From: Rhodospirillales bacterium
GTDB taxonomy: Bacteria; Pseudomonadota; Alphaproteobacteria; Rhodospirillales; Casp-alpha2
Direction: 5' to 3'
DNA: 9,066 nucleotides
NCBI GenBank assembly: GCA_016187325.1
Contig: JACPJY010000074.1
Location: forward strand, 1 to 9,066
Shown: in pieces, positions 1 to 6,491 of the stretch
How positions within the stretch are numbered: the first letter of the stretch is position 1
Layout: each line of letters starts with the position of its first letter
Position numbers and translations under genes: made by a program
The notes under the pieces: model-generated
Seen by the model: the letters and a program-made list of their open reading frames with translations, nothing else
The model's database searches: none
Told to the model about the DNA's origin: nothing

Positions 1-1599
1 CCCGTTATAAGAGCTGCGGGCCTCGGCGATCGGCACGATCGACAACCACGGCACCGACGCCTGCACCGGCATCTGCGCCCCGATCAGGGCATCCATCACC
101 GGCGCCAAGCCGTCGATGATGTATCCCGGCAAGACGCCGGCAAGGAGGCAAATCAAGGCGAAGGTGAACATGGCGGCGAGCGAGAAACGGTCAACCTCGG
201 CGGCGTTTTTCGCCGCCTCGCTGCGCGGCCGTCCCAGGAACGTGATGCCGAACGCTTTGACGAAGCAGGCGGCGGCAAGGGCGGCCGACAACGCAAGCAG
301 AGCGCCGACCGCCGGGATCATGATCTTCAGGCCCCATTGTGGCAGCTCGGGGCTGAGCAGGATGGCCTGGAAGACCAACCATTCGGAGACGAAGCCGTTC
401 AGCGGCGGCAGCGCCGAAATTGCCATGCTGCCGACAAGGAAGGTGAAGCTCGTTTGAGGCATGCGGTGAATGAGGCCGCCCAAATGCTCCATGTCGCGTT
501 CACCGGTCGCCGACAGCACCGCGCCGGCGCCGAAGAACAGCAGGCTCTTGAAGACCGAATGGTTGAACACGTGGAACAGCGCGGCGGTCAGCGCCAGCGC
601 CGCCGCCAGCACCATGCCGTTGGCCTGAAACGCGAGCGCCAGGCCGAGGCCGATGAAGATGATGCCGATGTTTTCGACCGTGTGGTAGGCGAGCAGCCGC
701 TTCAGGTCGTGCTGCATCAGGGCATAGAGCACCCCGAGCACCGCCGTGACGCCGCCGAGTGCCAGCACGACCATGCTAGACCACCACGTCGGCTGGGCGA
801 GCAGGTCGAAGACAATGCGCACGAACCCATACACGGCGACTTTGGTCATGACGCCGCTCATCAGCGCCGAAACGTGGCTCGGTGCCGCCGGATGGGCGAG
901 CGGCAGCCAGACGTGGAGCGGCACCAGGCCGGCCTTCGACCCGGCACCGAGTAGCGTCAATGCCAGGATGACGGCGATGGCGAGAGGCTCGTGCACCGTG
1001 CTCCGGATGGCATCGAACCCGTACCCGCCGTCAACTCCGGCGAGGATGCCGTAGGCCAGCAGCAGCGCCAGGGTGCCGAAGCTGGCCATCACCAGATAGA
1101 TGTAGCCGGCGCGCCGGTTGTCCTCGATGCGATGATGAGCCATGACCAACGCCCACGAGCCCAACGACATGAACTCCCAGCTCAAAAGGAACGTGAAGGC
1201 GTCGTCCGCCAGCACCACCAGATTCATGCCGGCGAGGAAAGCAGGGAAGAACGGCAGCACCCGCTCTGGCGCCGATTCGTGGCGCCCATAGCCGATGCCG
1301 TAGAGGCACGCCGCCGCGGCGCCAAGATTAACGACGATCAGGAAAAACGCCGACAGCGCGTCGATACGAAAATCGGCGCCCAGCCATGGCAGGCCGAGCG
1401 GCAGCCTCAGTGTCGGCGGTGCCCCCCAATCGTCGGCGAGACGGACAAGCGCGATCGCGATGGCAGCCACGGCGGCGACGAGACACGCCGAATAGACGAA
1501 ACGCGCGCCGGCCGCGGGCCGAACGGTCACCAGCGCGATCGCGGCGACACTCGTGGCGAGCAGCGCCGCCACGAACCACAGCATCAGGACGACGGACAC
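1..1599 (-). CDS. hyfB: HyfB-type proton-conducting membrane subunit (hydrogenase-4 component B family), 3' end outside window
   Basis: This is an antiporter-like membrane subunit of the complex I / hydrogenase-4 family, expected to move protons in the inner membrane as part of a Hyf-type complex. 533 residues lie in the window and the frame is still open at position 1. Family members run to roughly 650-690 residues, so about 120-150 C-terminal residues are missing. The sequence is almost entirely hydrophobic helices. The family hallmarks are visible: E142 in SWEFMSLGSWAL, K222 in GSKAGLVPLHVWLP (221-233), K253 in MSGVMTKVAVYG, HDLKRLLAYHTVENIGI (297-313) and K351 in FNHSVFKSLLFFGAG. I chose the GTG at 1599 because GAGAGG lies 9 nt upstream. 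An in-frame ATG at 1584 and an upstream TTG near 1650 are alternatives. The Xre gene precedes it by 93 nt on the same strand. HyfB is favoured over NuoL, NuoM or MrpA by the whole-protein pattern, but the downstream partners that would prove it are not visible. Confidence 0.88.
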   Translation of the reverse strand, partial: MSVVLMLWFVAALLATSVAAIALVTVRPAAGARFVYSACLVAAVAAIAIALVRLADDWGAPPTLRLPLGLPWLGADFRIDALSAFFLIVVNLGAAAACLYGIGYGRHESAPERVLPFFPAFLAGMNLVVLADDAFTFLLSWEFMSLGSWALVMAHHRIEDNRRAGYIYLVMASFGTLALLLAYGILAGVDGGYGFDAIRSTVHEPLAIAVILALTLLGAGSKAGLVPLHVWLPLAHPAAPSHVSALMSGVMTKVAVYGFVRIVFDLLAQPTWWSSMVVLALGGVTAVLGVLYALMQHDLKRLLAYHTVENIGIIFIGLGLALAFQANGMVLAAALALTAALFHVFNHSVFKSLLFFGAGAVLSATGERDMEHLGGLIHRMPQTSFTFLVGSMAISALPPLNGFVSEWLVFQAILLSPELPQWGLKIMIPAVGALLALSAALAAACFVKAFGITFLGRPRSEAAKNAAEVDRFSLAAMFTFALICLLAGVLPGYIIDGLAPVMDALIGAQMPVQASVPWLSIVPIAEARSSYNG

Positions 1600-1608
1600 G
1601 GGGCCTTG

Positions 1609-1614
1609 CCTCTC
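1609..1614 (-). promoter_or_regulatory. Shine-Dalgarno site supporting the GTG start of hyfB
   Basis: On the minus strand GAGAGG lies 9 nt before the GTG at 1599. No comparable purine run precedes the ATG at 1584, whose upstream sequence is already coding-like. This is the main reason for choosing the GTG start. Confidence 0.5.
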
Positions 1615-1692
1615 ACTTCGTTCCGTCCGCAGCCGATGATAAGGCCGCGGCGGCAATGGATGCGACGACTCATTCGCAGACTTTCGGCGTTG

Positions 1693-1938
1693 TCATGATT
1701 TCAACCGCACGCCGCGACCGGTGCCCTGGCTGGCAGCACCCTCGCCGATCAGCTCGATGCCGGCGGTATCGAGGGCGGCCACCAGCTTCATCAACGAATC
1801 GACGTTGCCGCGGATCATCTCCTCGCTCGCCTCCATCCGCTGGATGGTTGGCACCGAGAGCCCGGACATCTCGGCGAGCGTACGCTGGTCGATCCCAAGC
1901 AGCGCGCGGGCGGCCCGCAACTGTGCGGCGGTTATCAT
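1693..1938 (-). CDS. Small Xre-family helix-turn-helix transcriptional regulator
   Basis: This 81-residue protein is essentially a single Cro/C1-type HTH domain with a short tail. The opening ITAAQLRAARALLGIDQRTL is helix 1 and the turn. LAEMSGLSVPTIQRMEAS (about 21-38) is the helix-turn-helix itself, with SVPTIQRME as the recognition helix. MKLVAALDTAGIELI (about 50-64) is the last helix and strand, and the tail GRGVRLKS is common in small regulators of this type in alphaproteobacteria. It probably acts as a DNA-binding dimer in the cytoplasm. It sits 93 nt upstream of hyfB on the same strand and follows an AT-rich intergenic region with its own candidate promoter, so it may control itself and the Hyf module; that role is inference. 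No good Shine-Dalgarno sequence precedes the ATG, where the DNA is AT-rich. The start is kept because the ITAAQLR opening is typical of the family. Confidence 0.88.
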   Translation of the reverse strand: MITAAQLRAARALLGIDQRTLAEMSGLSVPTIQRMEASEEMIRGNVDSLMKLVAALDTAGIELIGEGAASQGTGRGVRLKS

Positions 1939-1968
1939 ATATTATACATCAGAATTGAGCATTTAGAC

Positions 1969-1987
1969 CTTATAAGTCACAATATAA
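1969..1987. promoter_or_regulatory. Possible operator: palindrome and dyad over the -10 box
   Basis: CTTATAAG (1969-1976) is a perfect 8-bp palindrome. TTATA (1970-1974) and TATAA (1983-1987) also form an inverted repeat with an 8-nt gap. The dyad overlaps the candidate -10 hexamer, where a small Xre protein commonly represses its own promoter. Chance occurrence is quite possible because the patch is AT-rich. Confidence 0.3.
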
Positions 1988-2008
1988 CCCCAAAAAATAA
2001 TCTTTCAA
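1981..2008 (-). promoter_or_regulatory. Candidate sigma70-type promoter for the xre-hyfB unit
   Basis: On the minus strand TTGAAA (2003-2008) is separated by 16 nt from TATATT (1981-1986), in a markedly AT-rich patch of otherwise GC-rich DNA. A start about 7 nt further on would leave a leader of roughly 35-40 nt before the ATG at 1938. It was found by eye from consensus matching only. The spacing and the matches to consensus are good but not perfect. Confidence 0.45.
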
Positions 2009-2099
2009 GATGGGCTTGGAAACGGCTGAAGATCGCGCCTTTTTACGGGCCCTCTCGCGGCCGCGGTGCCGTGTTTCCCGCCGCCGGCGGCCGAACGCC

Positions 2100-3722
2100 T
2101 CAGGCCGGTTTCGCGTCCTGGCGGATCATGTCGGAGGCCTTCTCGGCGATCATGATCACCGGCGAGTTGGTGTTGCCGCTGGTGATGGTCGGCATCACCG
2201 AGGCGTCGACGACGCGCAGACCCTGAAGGCCGCGGACGCGCAGCCGGTCGTCGACCACCGCGTCGTCGTCGGAGCCCATCTTGCAGGTGCCGACCGGGTG
2301 GAAGATGGTGGTGCCGATGTTGCCGGCGGCGACGGCGAGGTCCTCGTCGCTTTGCACTTCCCGGCCGGGCTTGAACTCCTCGGGCTTGTATTTGGCTAGA
2401 GCCGGCTGGGCGACGATGCGGCGGGTGAGGCGGATCGAAGCAGCGGCGACGAGCCGGTCGGCAAGCGCCGACAGGTAGTTGGGCTGGATCGCCGGCTTGG
2501 CGAATGGGTCCGGGCTCTTGAGGCGGACATGGCCGCGACTTTCCGGTCGTAGGTTGCAGACGCTGGCAGTGAAGGCAGGGAACGGATCCAAGGGCTCGCC
2601 GAATTTGTTCAGAGTCAGCGGCTGCACGTGGTATTCGACGTTCGGCGTCGCGAACGCCGAATCGGTCTTGCAGAAGGCGCCAAGTTGCGACGGCGCCATC
2701 GACATCGGCCCGGACCGGAACAGCACATATTCGAGCCCGATGCCGATCTTGCCGAGGATGCTGTTGGCGCGCTCATTAAGCGTCGTCACGCCCTCGACCT
2801 TGTAGGCGCAACGGACTTGTAGATGGTCCTGCATGTTCTCGCCGACGCCTGCAAGCGCGTGGACGACGCCAATGCCGTGTTCCTTCAGAAGCTTCACGGG
2901 GCCAACGCCGGAAAGCTGCAACAGCTGTGGCGTGCCAATAGCGCCCGTCGCCAGAATTAGCTCGCGCCCGGATTCGATCACGGCCGGCTCTCCGCCAAGC
3001 CTCAGATCCAGGCCGGTGGCGCGCCGGCCATCGAATCGGATGCGCGTCGCCTGTGCGCGGGTAAACACCTTCAGGTTTGGGCGGTGGCGCACCGGTTTCA
3101 GGAACGCTTGCGCCGTATTGACGCGCCAGCCGCGGCGCTGGTTGACGTGGAAGTAGCCGCAGCCCTCGTTGTTGCCGCGGTTGAAGTCTTCGGTCTTCGG
3201 GATGCCGGCCTGCTCAGCGGCGTCGCGGAAGGCTTCGAGGATCTCCCAGTGCAGCCGCTGCCGTTCGACCCGCCACTCGCCGCCGGCGCGGTGCAACTCG
3301 TCGGCCGGCACCGCCGCCTGGTCCTCGGACTTCAGGAAATAGGGCAGCACGTCGTCCCACCCCCAGCCGCGGTTGCCGAGCTGGCGCCAGTGGTCGTAGT
3401 CGCGCGCCTGGCCGCGCATGTAGATCATGCCGTTGATGGACGAGCAGCCGCCGAGCACGCGGCCGCGCGGATAGCCAAGCGAGCGGCCGTTGAGTCCCGG
3501 CGACGGTTCGGTAGCGAACCCCCAGTCGGTGCGCGGATTGCCCATGCAGAACAGATAGCCGACGGGAATCCTGATCCAGATGTAGTTGTCGTTGCCGCCG
3601 GCCTCGAGGACCGCGACGGTGGCCCTGGAATCCTCGCTAAGGCGGTTGGCGAGTACGCAGCCGGCGCTGCCGGCGCCGACGATGACGTAATCGAATTGAC
3701 CGAGGTCCTTCATCGTTCGCAT
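2100..3722 (-). CDS. GMC-family FAD-dependent oxidoreductase (choline/alcohol dehydrogenase-like)
   Basis: This is a cytosolic flavoenzyme that would oxidise an alcohol or similar substrate using bound FAD. The N-terminal dinucleotide-binding motif VGAGSAG occupies 15-21 and the ribose-binding Glu is E40 in VLEAGG. GMC signature 1 (GRVLGGCSSINGMIYMRG) spans 87-104 and signature 2 (GAIGTPQLLQLSGVGP) spans 260-275. The catalytic pair is H475 in FHPVGTCKMG and N519 in SGNTNSPVIMIAEKA. At 540 residues it has the normal family length, and there is no signal peptide or membrane segment. The start could also be the ATG at residue 4 (position 3713); neither has a strong ribosome-binding site. It lies 21 nt after the large membrane protein and is probably the last gene of that operon. 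Overall similarity is to the BetA-like branch, but choline specificity cannot be claimed, and betaine aldehyde dehydrogenase and BetI neighbours are absent. The gene is intact. Confidence 0.95.
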   Translation of the reverse strand: MRTMKDLGQFDYVIVGAGSAGCVLANRLSEDSRATVAVLEAGGNDNYIWIRIPVGYLFCMGNPRTDWGFATEPSPGLNGRSLGYPRGRVLGGCSSINGMIYMRGQARDYDHWRQLGNRGWGWDDVLPYFLKSEDQAAVPADELHRAGGEWRVERQRLHWEILEAFRDAAEQAGIPKTEDFNRGNNEGCGYFHVNQRRGWRVNTAQAFLKPVRHRPNLKVFTRAQATRIRFDGRRATGLDLRLGGEPAVIESGRELILATGAIGTPQLLQLSGVGPVKLLKEHGIGVVHALAGVGENMQDHLQVRCAYKVEGVTTLNERANSILGKIGIGLEYVLFRSGPMSMAPSQLGAFCKTDSAFATPNVEYHVQPLTLNKFGEPLDPFPAFTASVCNLRPESRGHVRLKSPDPFAKPAIQPNYLSALADRLVAAASIRLTRRIVAQPALAKYKPEEFKPGREVQSDEDLAVAAGNIGTTIFHPVGTCKMGSDDDAVVDDRLRVRGLQGLRVVDASVMPTITSGNTNSPVIMIAEKASDMIRQDAKPA

Positions 3723-3743
3723 TCGTGTCTTGCCGTCACCCTA

Positions 3744-6491
3744 TCACTTTCCGTCTTGTGCGCGGAAGGGCACGCTGCGGATGTCTGCGTTCACGGTGTT
3801 GCCGTTGAGATAGAGTGTCACCAGCACCCGGTAGTCGCCCGACGGCAAATTGCCGTCGAGCGCGATGGCGATGGTGCCGTCGCCTTGCAGGACGCCGACG
3901 CCGGCACGCTGCACCCGACCGTCGCCGTCGAGGACGAGATAGACGCAATCCAGCTTGCCGCCCTTGAGCGCCGTGCGGTGCACCTCTTTCAATGGCCGGC
4001 GCACGACCTTGTATTCGCGGCCATAAGTCTCGATGGTCTCCATCTCCGCGGTCACCTTCAGCCCCATGGCGTCGTTCTCGATGGCCGAGATGAAGGCGCG
4101 GCGCGGCGTCGCGTAGGCATTGTAGGAGCCGACGCCGAGCGGATAGCTCATGTCCCGGAACACGGTCAGCTCCGTCGCCTCCTTGGTCCAGCTCTTCAGG
4201 AAATACGGGCCGTTGGTGACCAGGAAGTACCCGTGCTTGTCGCCGAACGCCTTCAGCGCCCGCCAGCGCGCCTTGGCCTGCTCGGCGGTGACCAAGCCGG
4301 CGAGGGGTTCCGGCACGAAGCCGTCGGCGGCGAACTTCTCGACCAGCGGCTTGAGCTTCTCCGTCAGCGCCTTGTCGCGCACCAGATCGAGCCACGGCAG
4401 GCCGAGGCGCCTGGCCTCGGCCTCCGAGAACGCTGCCATACCGCTGCTGACGGCTTCCTCCATCAACGCCATCACGTGCCACGGCACCGGGCTCCACGGC
4501 GGCGCCACCACCGCCGCGCGGCCGGGATTGGCCGAGGCGTCGCGAAGATAGACGTCGAACAGCAGCAGCTCGCGCACGAAAGTCGTCTCGCCGACCCGGA
4601 ATGACTTTGAGGCGTTGTCGACGCCGGCCGGCCTAATGCCGGCGAGCTGAACGCGCAGCAATGCCGTCGTGCGGTCCACCTCCGGGTCGTAGCGACGGCC
4701 GTAGGCTCCCTTGATGCCCCAGCGGTAGACGAAGGCGTACGCGTACAGAAGGTCCGCCACTTCGGTCTTGGTGCCGTCGTGGAATAGGGAGGTCATGGCG
4801 CCGTAGCGCAGAGCCACCATCGCCTGCTTGCCGGAGCCGACCGGCCGCAGGCGGCCGGCGGCCGCATCGGGCAGCAGCGCGTCCGCCGGCACCTGGACGA
4901 TGGCGCGGCCCGGGGTCGCGGCGGAGGCGGCGGCCGGCTGGTTGATGATCGGCTCGGCCAGGATCGACAGGCTGATCACCGTGAACGCCACCATCAGCGC
5001 CGTCAGCGGGTACTGGCTGAGCATCGCTGGCCGGTGCTCGACGAACGTCGCCGTGGCCTGCCGATGCGCCAGATAGACGGCGATCACGTGGCCGATGACG
5101 ATGGCGGCGGCCACCGCGTACCAGGTGAACTTGGCGCCGACGATGGCGATATCGATCCGGTAGCCGGCGCTGCCGAACACGTTCCAGCCGGACCCGAACG
5201 GATCGGAGGCGAGCGGGATTACGTACTGGCCCTGGACCAGGAGGAAGGTCAGGTAATGCGCCAGATGATAGGCGATGGCGATCGGTACCAGCGTCGGCGC
5301 GAACCGCCGCGCCGTTTCCATGGCGCCGAGTCGGTTGTCGACCAGCGCCACCATCAGCCGGCAGGTGACAAGATAGGCGGCCAGGAACAGCAGCCAGAAA
5401 CCAACCAGCCCAAACGTCCGGCCGACCATCTGCCAGCCCTCACCGGTGGCGGAAACGGCGGACAGCACCACATCTTCCAACTGCCGGAAGCCCGGGGTAA
5501 CCATCAGCCCGTCGTAGAGCACCACCGACAGGAACAGCAGCACCAACGCCATCACCGAGGTCGAAACGGTGTCGTTGCGCAGCAGCCCGACGGCAAAGGG
5601 GCGCAACGCCCATTGCCGCTCGGCGTTGTTGGCAAGGCTATAGCAGGTCGGGCAGTTGATGCAGACACGGTCGTGGTCCAGGCAACCGAGCCCACAGCGG
5701 GCGCAAATCTCCGGCCGGGTGACGCGTGCCTCGAGCGGCGCGAAGCGCGCCAGCATGGCGAACAGCACGCTGAACACCTCGCCATGCTTGAGCCACCGCT
5801 CGCGGCCGAATGCCACCATGCCCGCCCAGGTGATTGCCGAGTAGCCGACCAGCATCCAGGCGATGTTGGCGGGCTTGGCCGGCTCCGGGAACACCAGCTC
5901 TCCCCACGCGAACGCCGCGAACAACACCACCGCCGGCCATGCCTGCCAACGAGCGGGATAGGGCAGGCCGAGGCCGAGGTCGCGGCCGCCGGTGAGGCGG
6001 CAGTAAAGCGCCTCGGCGCACGCGAACAGCGTCCGCCACGGGTTGATCAACGTCCACAGATCGCCGACGAAGGCCTGCACGTAGACCAATCCGACCCAAC
6101 CGATGATCCACACCATGACCGGAGCAATATTTCGCATCGGGTGTTGATCGCCCAGGAATCCAGCCGCCACCACCAGCACGAACAACGCCGCCACAATGGC
6201 CTTGACGGCGGCGCCGACGAAATCACCCGCCAAAAACCGGCCGAGCGGATGGGCGAGAAGGTTGAACCGCCGATAGTCGCGCCGCGCTGCGCCGCCGCCG
6301 ATGAACGCGCCGATGACGACGAACGACAGCGCCACCGCGGCGCCGGCGCCGACCAGATATAGCAACAACGGCACCGGCAGGTCGTAACGCTGGCCGAAGG
6401 CGTGGGCGAGGGCCGGTGCCGCGAAACAAAGCGCCAGCGCCGCCGCGGCGACGCCGATCAACCAGCGACGCGTGCTCGGCCTTCGGGTCAT
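3744..6491 (-). CDS. Large polytopic membrane protein with cytoplasmic six-Cys cluster and periplasmic solute-binding-like C-terminal region
   Basis: The 915-residue product has no firm family name from me; the N-terminal half resembles membrane proteins I recall being annotated as fenitrothion hydrolase (FedB)-like, an uncertain recollection. Residues 1-29 look like a signal peptide (cleavage after ALA), followed by HAFGQRYDLPVP. About ten membrane helices follow: 39-65, 93-115, 123-145, 184-202, 209-227, 305-327, 359-385, 399-420, 450-475 and 497-513. Between helices 5 and 6, probably in the cytoplasm, are C263, C266, C270, C277, C280 and C283, suited to an iron-sulfur cluster or zinc. Helix 8 carries H409 and H412. 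Residues 514-915 should be periplasmic; KHGYFLVTNGPYFLKSW (752-768) resembles family-5 solute-binding proteins, and the last 60 or so look beta-rich. I chose the ATG at 6491 because it gives a good signal peptide, has AAGAGG 8 nt upstream and overlaps the previous stop as ATGA. No inactivating change is seen. Confidence 0.85.
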   Translation of the reverse strand: MTRRPSTRRWLIGVAAAALALCFAAPALAHAFGQRYDLPVPLLLYLVGAGAAVALSFVVIGAFIGGGAARRDYRRFNLLAHPLGRFLAGDFVGAAVKAIVAALFVLVVAAGFLGDQHPMRNIAPVMVWIIGWVGLVYVQAFVGDLWTLINPWRTLFACAEALYCRLTGGRDLGLGLPYPARWQAWPAVVLFAAFAWGELVFPEPAKPANIAWMLVGYSAITWAGMVAFGRERWLKHGEVFSVLFAMLARFAPLEARVTRPEICARCGLGCLDHDRVCINCPTCYSLANNAERQWALRPFAVGLLRNDTVSTSVMALVLLFLSVVLYDGLMVTPGFRQLEDVVLSAVSATGEGWQMVGRTFGLVGFWLLFLAAYLVTCRLMVALVDNRLGAMETARRFAPTLVPIAIAYHLAHYLTFLLVQGQYVIPLASDPFGSGWNVFGSAGYRIDIAIVGAKFTWYAVAAAIVIGHVIAVYLAHRQATATFVEHRPAMLSQYPLTALMVAFTVISLSILAEPIINQPAAASAATPGRAIVQVPADALLPDAAAGRLRPVGSGKQAMVALRYGAMTSLFHDGTKTEVADLLYAYAFVYRWGIKGAYGRRYDPEVDRTTALLRVQLAGIRPAGVDNASKSFRVGETTFVRELLLFDVYLRDASANPGRAAVVAPPWSPVPWHVMALMEEAVSSGMAAFSEAEARRLGLPWLDLVRDKALTEKLKPLVEKFAADGFVPEPLAGLVTAEQAKARWRALKAFGDKHGYFLVTNGPYFLKSWTKEATELTVFRDMSYPLGVGSYNAYATPRRAFISAIENDAMGLKVTAEMETIETYGREYKVVRRPLKEVHRTALKGGKLDCVYLVLDGDGRVQRAGVGVLQGDGTIAIALDGNLPSGDYRVLVTLYLNGNTVNADIRSVPFRAQDGK

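Noticed and set aside
1941..1946. TATAAT on the minus strand as the -10 box of the xre gene
   Set aside because: It ends 2 nt before the ATG, so transcription would begin at or inside the start codon, and no good -35 box is found 16-18 nt upstream. The pair at 1981-2008 fits better.
2010..2099. Intrinsic terminator after the GMC gene
   Set aside because: The stretch has GC-rich partial palindromes, such as CGCGGCCGCG near 2055-2065, but no T-run directly follows a stem on the minus strand. The T-rich run at about 1994-1999 lacks a stem.
3084..4604. Long plus-strand open frame of 506 codons
   Set aside because: It runs antisense across the start of the GMC gene and the end of the large membrane protein, both of which have clear motifs. 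Its composition is rich in Arg, Ala, Val, His and Asp without domains, as expected for a GC-rich shadow frame.
5034..6362. Plus-strand open frame of 442 codons
   Set aside because: It is antisense to the membrane-helix half of the large protein. Its translation is dominated by Arg, His, Gln and Asp and shows no domain, which is the mirror of hydrophobic codons.
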